From Aradus depressus (lineage: Eukaryota > Arthropoda > Insecta > Hemiptera > Aradidae): 64,000 bases of DNA. Below, one piece after another: positions 11,512-22,600 of the stretch; position 1 is the stretch's first letter, and the number at the start of each line of letters is the position of its first letter. The notes below the pieces were generated by a model, which was not told the origin of the DNA, ran no database searches, and worked only from the letters and a program-made list of their open reading frames with translations. Location: assembly GCA_963662175.1 (NCBI GenBank), contig OY759214.1:5456001-5520000 (forward strand), given 5' to 3'. Made by a program: the position numbers and the translations under genes.

Positions 11512-11750
11512 GTACGTTATGTTTGAGTTTTATAAATGTTGGATCACTGAACAATTTCATTGTTCCTTGAGGAATATTCAAGCAATAAAATAACTGAAGA
11601 ACAAGAAGTTAGCAGATAGCAGTAGTCGGCACCAAGCGAAGCTAATATATTCTCAAAAGTTGGGTGGATTTGTAAATTATGGATGCATTTATGTTTCCTG
11701 TCGATGTGATCTATTTTTGGGGGTATTTTAAGCATATAATATATAAACTA

Positions 11751-12948
11751 CTAGCTGTGCCGGCCGCGTTGCTCTGGCTCTTTTAACTTTGAATTACAGC
11801 TAAAACAGTTAACTTCAAACTTTTTAATACTGTCAAATTAAAATTAACTAATAATGATAAAAACGTCTTAGCCGATCTTAAAACCTATGGGAATGAGAAT
11901 GGAACGTTACACCAAAATTTAAAAGTGATTGGTAAAGAGTTTCGGAGAATTAAAATTAAGCACAAACCAACATAGAATTGTTAGATTTACATTTTATTAA
12001 ATACTGAATTAATACAATATAATAATTCAATTTTATAAAGCAGGTAGAAAGCGTTATTTTCAAATATTTTAATCTATTTAAGTGCCAGTTGGTGTACAAT
12101 ATTTTTAGTTAGCCCGTCTTTTGCTAACACAAATAGATTTGATGGTTTCCCCACACATGAAATTTAAGTATGTGTTAGAAGCGTCCATGGCATCCGGGTT
12201 GGATAACATGTCGTCAAAATAATTGCGTCTTTGTCATACATACAACCGTTGTCGGCTTTGATGACGATTTGACAGTTGTCATTTCTTAATTGTGGTAACA
12301 CTCTTTTAAACAATTGAATAAGTTCATTATGATTTTCCAAAAAATCTTCCAACAATAACACAATTGCTCTCTCTTCTGCTTGTTCGATGAAATTATACTG
12401 GCACCGAGTTGTCACGCGTTCTTCACAACTACCCATAAAATAGATTTGGAGAAACTTCGGATCATTATCAGCCCGTCATCCAGTGGCATGTCTAGCCCGG
12501 TCAACCGTAGCCGTGTATCACTAACGGACCGCGTGTGTTTTTACGCGTTTTAGAATTTTAAATAATGTTAGCATTATTAACATTAGAATTATTAAAAATA
12601 ATAATACACAGCACAATTATAAAACGGATATACGAAGGAATAAAAACACAATGGTTATGTCGTAAACATAAACACATATGATGTGGAATATATTGTAGCG
12701 TCAAGAAATCTAAACAAGGTGCCATCTACTGGTTGTTTACACAACCTAGATAGCAAAAGATGTTGAAGTGTCGTTAAATTAAATTGCACCGCCATCTGTT
12801 AGAAGCCGAGAAATCGAGATGAAAACTATCCTATCTTTTAAGTTGGACCAAATTACACACAGTGAGCCAAATTTCATTAAAATCGGTTAAGTAGTTTAGG
12901 AGTCCATCGCGGACAAACAACGTGACACGTAATTTATATATATTAAGA
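11751..12948 (-). mobile_element. non-autonomous Helitron
   Basis: On the minus strand the element starts TCTTAATATATATAAATTAC, the usual arthropod Helitron 5' end, followed by the characteristic AAACTACTTAACCGATTTTA and GAAATTTGG. It ends with a GC-rich imperfect hairpin (GCAACGCGGCCGGC) and CTAG at 11754-11751. The flanking bases are A on the 5' side and T on the 3' side, the A/T insertion preference of Helitrons, with no target duplication. At 1.2 kb it is too short for a Rep-helicase. It sits in the putative intron after microexon C. Confidence 0.8.
12164..12436 (-). pseudogene. Helitron-like N-domain remnant
   Basis: A 90-aa frame inside the Helitron, same strand. LIQLFKRVLPQLRNDNCQIV and IKAD resemble the conserved segment of the Helitron-like N-terminal region (a helical '..LF..A...N..IVIRAD..' pattern) that precedes the Rep domain in autonomous elements. 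The match is by memory of the family pattern only. The frame ends quickly and neither Rep HUH nor helicase motifs follow, so it is a captured or decayed piece. Confidence 0.5.
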
Positions 12949-13048
12949 TATACTTTCTTAATTATTATATTTCGGGGGTGGCTGGTGTGTTCTGCCGTAC
13001 CTCCCCAGACTCTCTGAGAATTTATCTCGGGTAATAAATAGAGATGAT

Positions 13049-13501
13049 GTGAATGTGGGTTTCAAAAGTAGGACTTCTCTTAAGGGGATGCTCTCAAAAA
13101 CCAAAGATCGTGTGGACCTCCCTGACAAATCCGGCGTGTACAGGATTACTTGTAAAGTCTGTGAATGTTTTTATCTTGGGCAGACGGGCCGGAAGCTGAG
13201 GACTAGAGTGAGGGAGCATTTGAGGAGGGGCGACTCTGAATTTTTCCAACACCTCCAGAACACAGGACATGAGGCCGGTTCAGTCTCGTTACTGCATCAT
13301 GTCCAAAAAAGTAGAAAGATGGATACATTAGAAAGTATCGAAATCAAATTGGAAAGGAGGAAGAGAGAGTCCCCCCTCCTCAACTCTAGAGAGGGGATCG
13401 GAGGATTGTCCAGTCTCACGTACACCGTTCTCCCAGTTGTGACTCAGATGGTGGACAGGAATAACTCGTCTGTCCCCATCCATGATATTTTAAATTGTTA
13501 A
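13049..13501 (+). pseudogene. Penelope-like GIY-YIG endonuclease (C-terminal part)
   Basis: A 150-aa frame with SGVYRITCKVCECFYLGQTG, followed by RKLRTRVREH, the GVYxIxCxxCxxxYIGQTGRxLxxRxxEH signature of the GIY-YIG domain in Penelope-like elements (residues about 28-62). In this copy the family's 'YIGQTGR' reads YLGQTGR. In full elements this domain lies C-terminal to a telomerase-like reverse transcriptase and nicks target DNA. No RT sequence precedes it, so the ATG at 13049 is internal. The frame itself is intact to its stop. Confidence 0.85.
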
Positions 13502-13651
13502 TGTTGTTGTTGTAGATTGTTATTTATTTATTTTTATTGTTTAGTTTTATTCAAAATTTTTTATCAGGTATGTTTTATCAAAAATTGTGTTTTTAATTAT
13601 TTATTTGCTATTTATATTACATACTATATTTAGGATGGTTCTTTTGTAGAC

Positions 13652-13689
13652 TGCCTGATGATGAGGGAGACCTCGAAAGCCGGCTAGCA
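13652..13689 (+). ncRNA. hammerhead-ribozyme-like motif
   Basis: The core CTGATGA (13655-13661) is followed by one unpaired T, a 4-bp stem II GAGG/CCTC closed by GAGA, then GAAA (13675-13678). A short self-complementary stem III AGCCGGCT ends in T (13685), A (13686) would be the cleavage-site base, and stem I is TGC/GCA (13652-13654 with 13687-13689). Penelope-like elements are known to carry hammerhead ribozymes with very short stem III in this region. The extra T before stem II and the 3-bp stem I are departures from the consensus; activity is not shown. Confidence 0.55.
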
Positions 13690-13758
13690 TTACTTAAATA
13701 AAAATCTGTGAGAGGTCAGACTACCTTGTATTTGACATCCTGCGAAATATACTTTCTT

Positions 13759-15076
13759 TTTTTGGTGCTCCTGACCCCTTGAGGGGTTCGGTCACATCAT
13801 CCTATTGCGTTGGGGAGCGGGTAACCTTCTTCGGCTGTGGACCGGCTCGACGGCTATAGTGAACAGTCATCCTTGGTTTACGGCGCTTTACGTCGAGTGA
13901 ACTCGGGGATATCGGGAGTTCCGATCTGCCTGCGTCCCAGAGCCGGGGGCAGCTGCCGCTCGCCTGTCGGCGGTCGGCGGGACTTTCATGAGCCTTCGTC
14001 ATCAGTCCCGGCAGGTCCAGTCCCAGGTACGATCCTGTCCGGCGAATCAGCTCCGCCTGGGCCCGTCGTGTAGCGGGCATTCTAGAACTACGTGTTCCGC
14101 ACTCTCGACGCCGCCGCACGAGCAGGCAGGGCTGTTCTTCCTCTTACAGAAGAAGAGTTTCGCGCTGAAGTCGCCGTGACCTGATAGCACCTGTGACGTC
14201 CAATGGTCTGGTTGAATCCATGGAGAGTCAAGGGGCGCCGGACGTCCGGGAAATAGGCGAAGGTTGTTCGGCCATCTGTCGATCGCGCCCAATGCTGTTG
14301 CCATCTTTCCACGCTCTATTCCTGGACAATGCCCATCAGACGCTCTGGTCTCGCCCTCCAGGGCTTGACGCAACGCCACGTCCGTGTCCGTCTCCATCGG
14401 TAAGGTGCGTCTACAGAAGTAAGAGGTGATGGCCCCATCCAAGACTAGGTCTATGGGTTGGGCCCCCGCCAGCAACTGCAGTGTAGCCGTGAAGCCAGTA
14501 CGGTAGGCTTTGGTAATCATGAGGATGGCTGCTCTTTGAGCTTGTAGTAGCAACGTACGCCATCGTTTGGTGGGGTGAACCCACAATCCGGCAGCGACGT
14601 ATCTTGCTACGGCTTCAAAAACCCTGGTGTAAATAATTTTACACGCGGAGTAACCGAGGCCCCACGTAGTTCGGGCTAGGTAGCTCAGAGCGTTAAAGGT
14701 TGCTGTTGTTCTATCCTTGATGGCAACAGCGTGGGGCGTGACGTTGAATCCCAGCCCGATCCCCACACCTAGGTACGTGACCACGGCCGGAAACTCAACG
14801 CGTCGACCGTACGTACACTGCGAGAACCAGGGGGTGGCGGGCGTCAGTTTTTCCTCTCATCAGCATGGCCGCTGTCTTGCTGGGAGAGAGAATTAACTTG
14901 TTCATTCGGCACCAAGTGTCCGTAGAGTCGATCGAATTGGCGTGTCCTTAGGCAGGAGTTGACCAGATGAAGAAGATCCGCCTTCATGGCCGGGAATGCC
15001 TTCTTGATAAGGCGGCGTCTATGAGATCCATCCCAGGGGCGCCGCCCGCCATTCCTCTGCTTCCCTACCGCCAAGC
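13759..15076 (-). pseudogene. R1-type non-LTR retrotransposon fragment
   Basis: Minus-strand frames at 15083-14844 (AFPAMKADLLHLVNSCLRT, an early RT motif), 14784-14047 (VTYLGVGIGLGF, then LARTTWGLGYSACKIIYTRV and LLQAQRAAILMITKAYRT) and 14119-13802 form the C-terminal third of an R1-clade ORF2. A CCHC-type motif C-x-C-GGVESAEHVVLEC sits near the end (about 14065-14105). Frames change between pieces, the catalytic YADD part of RT is missing and the copy is 5'-truncated. It is far more GC-rich than its surroundings. Confidence 0.8.
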
Positions 15077-15078
15077 TT

Positions 15079-15943
15079 AGCAACGATTTGTAAAATATTT
15101 TTTTATTATTAGCCTATAAAAAAAAAAAGGTATATGTAATGTGGTAATTACAGGACTTTCTTATACCAACCACACCTACAGATCACTCTCTCTTCCCCTC
15201 TCCCTTCTCAAAGTAATTTCATACTGACATTACAGTGTATATGAAAGTAATGAAATGGCATCAACGGTATTTTTGTTTCCATTGTACAGCTTAATTTTGA
15301 GAGTGACTTTCTTAAACCCAGTAATGCTAATATGAAATGATTTTGAGAAGGGGTAGAGAGTGATCTGTAGGCATGGTCGGTATAAGAAAGCCCTGTAAGG
15401 CCACATCACATATACTTTTTTTTTTTTTTATAGACTAATAATAGTAGACCCGTATCCTATGTGAATAAGCTTGGCAAAATTTAAGACTCCCACAGTAAAG
15501 TCGGGCTCATGTCCACCAGAGCGAGAAAGAGCGCTCTAGTAGTAGGGCGATATGACCATGTAGTTAAAGCCCAGGGATGAGTCACAATAACTACGTCTAT
15601 TGCTGCTAGTACCATGCGGTACTTCGTAGCCCGACCGAGGCCCTTAGTTTATTTTATCTGGGAGGTAAAATAAACTTAAGCACGCCGTCCTTCGGATGGG
15701 ACGTTAAGCGATGGTCCCGAGCCTGTACGATGTCAGGTACTCGTTAAAGACCCCTACCCTAGATGAATAAAAATTTAGGGTAGGCAAAATTTAGGACTCC
15801 CACAGTAGAGTCGGGCTCATGTCCACCGGAGTGACGAAAGAGCGCTCTGGTAGTAGGCGATATGACCGCGTAGTTAAAGTCCGGGCATGAGTCAAAAACC
15901 TAACCTAGACTAATAATAAAAAAATATTTTATAAATCGTTGCT
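15079..15943. mobile_element. MITE-like inverted-repeat element interrupted by a SINE block
   Basis: The outer ends (AGCAACGATTTGTAAAATAT at 15079 and its complement ending 15943) continue into arms of over 100 bp that share GGACTTTCTTATACC, ACAGATCACTC and CTTCTCAAA with their complements up to 15443. The right arm is split: GACTAATAATA occurs at 15433-15443 and again at 15908-15918, flanking the SINE block, which looks like an 11-bp target duplication. Without the insert the element is about 400 bp and non-coding. Confidence 0.7.
15444..15907. repeat. SINE-like block, one full and one partial copy in tandem
   Basis: GACTCCCACAGTA(A/G)AGTCGG, CTCATGTCCACC, GAGCGCTCT and TAGTTAAAG occur twice (from about 15480 and 15798). 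The first copy also has GCACGCCGTCCTTCGGATGG and GACGTTAAGCGATGGTCCCG, the kind of tail seen in many insect tRNA-derived SINEs. The block is bracketed by an 11-bp direct repeat. Confidence 0.65.
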
Positions 15944-16697
15944 ACGCGATACAATTTAAACATTACCGAAATTCATTTTTCATGCTTCAAGGCGATAGGA
16001 AATTTAATAAGTAACCTTTTTGGTACGAACCATTTTTTCGTAAGGACTAACCGTTTTCGGGTAAATCAAGGAAACGTCGAAAAATATGTGTTTCAAACCT
16101 ACATTTCAGGACGATTTTCAGAACGTGTCACGAAAACAGAGCGACCTTCGATGCGAAGTATTGCATATACAATGACTATACTTTGCATATACAATGACTA
16201 TACTTTTAGTTTTTTCTACAACTTATATTTGGAAAAAGTTTAGATTGGAATATACATATAAGCATTAATTTGTAAAATGTCCCTAGGCCCCGGAGCAATG
16301 TGGTCTCAATTTTGTAAAATGTATTTAGGCCCCGTAGTAATGTGGTCTCAATTTACTTACGATTTCGACCAAAATCTAATCAGATCTAAGTTAGCACATG
16401 TGACTTCTTCATTCAAATTTCAAGATCAAAAAACGTATTCAGAGGATCTTGAACGTGAAAATCCGTTGAAACCTCGAACTCGGATTTTCGTACGATTACA
16501 ATACTTCCTTAGTAAGTAAGGAATCCTTACACTATAGGTCTAAGCAAGACCTCTCTTGGGCTACCGAACTATAAATTACATGTCAAATTTACTCGTTCCA
16601 AAATTAAAGGCGGTGGTGGTGAGGAGCTCATGGGAACATTTTATCGCTAAAATTATGAAAATAGCAGTAAACTAATATTAAGGATTTTGATATCATT
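15944..16697. repeat. dispersed repeat copy 2 and small duplications; no gene
   Basis: TTTGCATATACAATGACTAT is almost directly duplicated near 16160-16205. TTAGGCCCCG with TGGTCTCAATTT is tandemly doubled at about 16280-16350, and the second copy continues as the dispersed repeat also found at 5550-5665. The 80-aa frame at 16277-16519 is made of this repeat and is not a gene. Confidence 0.6.
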
Positions 16698-19600
16698 AAA
16701 TGTATTACCTCAGGTTGGGAGCACATCCCAACTAGTGTGAAAATGTATTACCTCAGGTTGGGAGCACATCCCAACTAGTGTGAAAATGTATTACCTCACG
16801 TTGGGAGCACATCCCAACTAGTGTGAAAATGTATTACCTCAGGTTGGGAGCACATCCCAACTAGTGTGAAAATGTATTACCTCAGGTTGGGAGCACATCC
16901 CAACTAGTGTGAAAATGTATTACCTCACGTTGGGAGCACATCCCAACTAGTGTGAAAATGTATTACCTCAACGTTGGGAGCACATCCCAACTAGTGTGAA
17001 AATGTATTACCTCAGGTTGGGAGCACATCCCAACTAGTGTGAAAATGTATTACCTCAGGTTGGGAGCACATCCCAACTAGTGTGAAAATGTATTACCTCA
17101 GGTTGGGAGCACATCCCAACTAGTGTGAAAATGTATTACCTCAGGTTGGGAGCACATCCCAACTAGTGTGAAAATGTATTACCTCAACGTTGGGAGCACA
17201 TCCCAACTAGTGTGAAAATGTATTACCTCACGTTGGGAGCACATCCCAACTAGTGTGAAAATGTATTACCTCACGTTGGGAGCACATCCCAACTAGTGTG
17301 AAAATGTATTACCTCAGGTTGGGAGCACATCCCAACTAGTGTGAAAATGTATTACCTCAGGTTGGGAGCACATCCCAACTAGTGTGAAAATGTATTACCT
17401 CAGGTTGGGAGCACATCCCAACTAGTGTGAAAATGTATTACCTCAGGTTGGGAGCACATCCCAACTAGTGTGAAAATGTATTACCTCAGGTTGGGAGCAC
17501 ATCCCAACTAGTGTGAAAATGTATTACCTCACGTTGGGAGCACATCCCAACTAGTGTGAAAATGTATTACCTCAGGTTGGGAGCACATCCCAACTAGTGT
17601 GAAAATGTATTACCTCAACGTTGGGAGCACATCCCAACTAGTGTGAAAATGTATTACCTCATCGTTGGGAGCACATCCCAACTAGTGTGAAAATGTATTA
17701 CCTCAACGTTGGGAGCACATCCCAACTAGTGTGAAAATGTATTACCTCACGTTGGGAGCACATCCCAACTAGTGTGAAAATGTATTACCTCACGTTGGGA
17801 GCACATCCCAACTAGTGTGAAAATGTATTACCTCACGTTGGGAGCACATCCCAACTAGTGTGAAAATGTATTACCTCAACGTTGGGAGCACATCCCAACT
17901 AGTGTGAAAATGTATTACCTCACGTTGGGAGCACATCCCAACTAGTGTGAAAATGTATTACCTCAACGTTGGGAGCACATCCCAACTAGTGTGAAAATGT
18001 ATTACCTCACGTTGGGAGCACATCCCAACTAGTGTGAAAATGTATTACCTCACGTTGGGAGCACATCCCAACTAGTGTGAAAATGTATTACCTCAACGTT
18101 GGGAGCACATCCCAACTAGTGTGAAAATGTATTACCTCACGTTGGGAGCACATCCCAACTAGTGTGAAAATGTATTACCTCAGGTTGGGAGCACATCCCA
18201 ACTAGTGTGAAAATGTATTACCTCAGGTTGGGAGCACATCCCAACTAGTGTGAAAATGTATTACCTCACGTTGGGAGCACATCCCAACTAGTGTGAAAAT
18301 GTATTACCTCAACGTTGGGAGCACATCCCAACTAGTGTGAAAATGTATTACCTCACGTTGGGAGCACATCCCAACTAGTGTGAAAATGTATTACCTCACG
18401 TTGGGAGCACATCCCAACTAGTGTGAAAATGTATTACCTCACGTTGGGAGCACATCCCAACTAGTGTGAAAATGTATTACCTCACGTTGGGAGCACATCC
18501 CAACTAGTGTGAAAATGTATTACCTCACGTTGGGAGCACATCCCAACTAGTGTGAAAATGTATTACCTCACGTTGGGAGCACATCCCAACTAGTGTGAAA
18601 ATGTATTACCTCACGTTGGGAGCACATCCCAACTAGTGTGAAAATGTATTACCTCAGGTTGGGAGCACATCCCAACTAGTGTGAAAATGTATTACCTCAC
18701 GTTGGGAGCACATCCCAACTAGTGTGAAAATGTATTACCTCAACGTTGGGAGCACATCCCAACTAGTGTGAAAATGTATTACCTCACGTTGGGAGCACAT
18801 CCCAACTAGTGTGAAAATGTATTACCTCACGTTGGGAGCACATCCCAACTAGTGTGAAAATGTATTACCTCACGTTGGGAGCACATCCCAACTAGTGTGA
18901 AAATGTATTACCTCACGTTGGGAGCACATCCCAACTAGTGTGAAAATGTATTACCTCACGTTGGGAGCACATCCCAACTAGTGTGAAAATGTATTACCTC
19001 ACGTTGGGAGCACATCCCAACTAGTGTGAAAATGTATTACCTCACGTTGGGAGCACATCCCAACTAGTGTGAAAATGTATTACCTCACGTTGGGAGCACA
19101 TCCCAACTAGTGTGAAAATGTATTACCTCACGTTGGGAGCACATCCCAACTAGTGTGAAAATGTATTACCTCACGTTGGGAGCACATCCCAACTAGTGTG
19201 AAAATGTATTACCTCACGTTGGGAGCACATCCCAACTAGTGTGAAAATGTATTACCTCAACGTTGGGAGCACATCCCAACTAGTGTGAAAATGTATTACC
19301 TCACGTTGGGAGCACATCCCAACTAGTGTGAAAATGTATTACCTCACGTTGGGAGCACATCCCAACTAGTGTGAAAATGTATTACCTCACGTTGGGAGCA
19401 CATCCCAACTAGTGTGAAAATGTATTACCTCACGTTGGGAGCACATCCCAACTAGTGTGAAAATGTATTACCTCACGTTGGGAGCACATCCCAACTAGTG
19501 TGAAAATGTATTACCTCAACGTTGGGAGCACATCCCAACTAGTGTGAAAATGTATTACCTCACGTTGGGAGCACATCCCAACTAGTGTGAAAATGTATTA

Positions 19601-22600
19601 CCTCAACGTTGGGAGCACATCCCAACTAGTGTGAAAATGTATTACCTCACGTTGGGAGCACATCCCAACTAGTGTGAAAATGTATTACCTCACGTTGGGA
19701 GCACATCCCAACTAGTGTGAAAATGTATTACCTCAACGTTGGGAGCACATCCCAACTAGTGTGAAAATGTATTACCTCACGTTGGGAGCACATCCCAACT
19801 AGTGTGAAAATGTATTACCTCAGGTTGGGAGCACATCCCAACTAGTGTGAAAATGTATTACCTCAGGTTGGGAGCACATCCCAACTAGTGTGAAAATGTA
19901 TTACCTCACGTTGGGAGCACATCCCAACTAGTGTGAAAATGTATTACCTCACGTTGGGAGCACATCCCAACTAGTGTGAAAATGTATTACCTCAGGTTGG
20001 GAGCACATCCCAACTAGTGTGAAAATGTATTACCTCAGGTTGGGAGCACATCCCAACTAGTGTGAAAATGTATTACCTCAGGTTGGGAGCACATCCCAAC
20101 TAGTGTGAAAATGTATTACCTCAGGTTGGGAGCACATCCCAACTAGTGTGAAAATGTATTACCTCACGTTGGGAGCACATCCCAACTAGTGTGAAAATGT
20201 ATTACCTCACGTTGGGAGCACATCCCAACTAGTGTGAAAATGTATTACCTCAGGTTGGGAGCACATCCCAACTAGTGTGAAAATGTATTACCTCAGGTTG
20301 GGAGCACATCCCAACTAGTGTGAAAATGTATTACCTCAGGTTGGGAGCACATCCCAACTAGTGTGAAAATGTATTACCTCAGGTTGGGAGCACATCCCAA
20401 CTAGTGTGAAAATGTATTACCTCAGGTTGGGAGCACATCCCAACTAGTGTGAAAATGTATTACCTCAGGTTGGGAGCACATCCCAACTAGTGTGAAAATG
20501 TATTACCTCAGGTTGGGAGCACATCCCAACTAGTGTGAAAATGTATTACCTCACGGTTGGGAGCACATCCCAACTAGTGTGAAAATGTATTACCTCAGGT
20601 TGGGAGCACATCCCAACTAGTGTGAAAATGTATTACCTCACGTTGGGAGCACATCCCAACTAGTGTGAAAATGTATTACCTCAGGTTGGGAGCACATCCC
20701 AACTAGTGTGAAAATGTATTACCTCACGTTGGGAGCACATCCCAACTAGTGTGAAAATGTATTACCTCAGGTTGGGAGCACATCCCAACTAGTGTGAAAA
20801 TGTATTACCTCACGTTGGGAGCACATCCCAACTAGTGTGAAAATGTATTACCTCAGGTTGGGAGCACATCCCAACTAGTGTGAAAATGTATTACCTCACG
20901 TTGGGAGCACATCCCAACTAGTGTGAAAATGTATTACCTCAGGTTGGGAGCACATCCCAACTAGTGTGAAAATGTATTACCTCACGTTGGGAGCACATCC
21001 CAACTAGTGTGAAAATGTATTACCTCAGGTTGGGAGCACATCCCAACTAGTGTGAAAATGTATTACCTCAGGTTGGGAGCACATCCCAACTAGTGTGAAA
21101 ATGTATTACCTCAGGTTGGGAGCACATCCCAACTAGTGTGAAAATGTATTACCTCAGGTTGGGAGCACATCCCAACTAGTGTGAAAATGTATTACCTCAG
21201 GTTGGGAGCACATCCCAACTAGTGTGAAAATGTATTACCTCAGGTTGGGAGCACATCCCAACTAGTGTGAAAATGTATTACCTCAGGTTGGGAGCACATC
21301 CCAACTAGTGTGAAAATGTATTACCTCAGGTTGGGAGCACATCCCAACTAGTGTGAAAATGTATTACCTCAGGTTGGGAGCACATCCCAACTAGTGTGAA
21401 AATGTATTACCTCAGGTTGGGAGCACATCCCAACTAGTGTGAAAATGTATTACCTCAGGTTGGGAGCACATCCCAACTAGTGTGAAAATGTATTACCTCA
21501 GGTTGGGAGCACATCCCAACTAGTGTGAAAATGTATTACCTCAGGTTGGGAGCACATCCCAACTAGTGTGAAAATGTATTACCTCAGGTTGGGAGCACAT
21601 CCCAACTAGTGTGAAAATGTATTACCTCACGTTGGGAGCACATCCCAACTAGTGTGAAAATGTATTACCTCAGGTTGGGAGCACATCCCAACTAGTGTGA
21701 AAATGTATTACCTCAGGTTGGGAGCACATCCCAACTAGTGTGAAAATGTATTACCTCACGGTTGGGAGCACATCCCAACTAGTGTGAAAATGTATTACCT
21801 CAGGTTGGGAGCACATCCCAACTAGTGTGAAAATGTATTACCTCAGGTTGGGAGCACATCCCAACTAGTGTGAAAATGTATTACCTCACGTTGGGAGCAC
21901 ATCCCAACTAGTGTGAAAATGTATTACCTCACGTTGGGAGCACATCCCAACTAGTGTGAAAATGTATTACCTCACGGTTGGGAGCACATCCCAACTAGTG
22001 TGAAAATGTATTACCTCACGTTGGGAGCACATCCCAACTAGTGTGAAAATGTATTACCTCAGGTTGGGAGCACATCCCAACTAGTGTGAAAATGTATTAC
22101 CTCAGGTTGGGAGCACATCCCAACTAGTGTGAAAATGTATTACCTCAGGTTGGGAGCACATCCCAACTAGTGTGAAAATGTATTACCTCAGGTTGGGAGC
22201 ACATCCCAACTAGTGTGAAAATGTATTACCTCACGTTGGGAGCACATCCCAACTAGTGTGAAAATGTATTACCTCAGGTTGGGAGCACATCCCAACTAGT
22301 GTGAAAATGTATTACCTCACGGTTGGGAGCACATCCCAACTAGTGTGAAAATGTATTACCTCAGGTTGGGAGCACATCCCAACTAGTGTGAAAATGTATT
22401 ACCTCAGGTTGGGAGCACATCCCAACTAGTGTGAAAATGTATTACCTCACGTTGGGAGCACATCCCAACTAGTGTGAAAATGTATTACCTCAGGTTGGGA
22501 GCACATCCCAACTAGTGTGAAAATGTATTACCTCAGGTTGGGAGCACATCCCAACTAGTGTGAAAATGTATTACCTCACGTTGGGAGCACATCCCAACTA

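Larger units (their letters stand above)
12960..13746 (+). mobile_element. Penelope-like element, 5'-truncated
   Basis: Carries the GIY-YIG endonuclease end of a Penelope-like element and about 245 bp of 3' UTR. A 12-bp direct repeat ATATACTTTCTT is present at 12948-12959 and 13747-13758 and is probably the target-site duplication; the left copy abuts the Helitron 5' end. Reverse transcriptase is absent, as is common for 5'-truncated copies. Confidence 0.75.
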
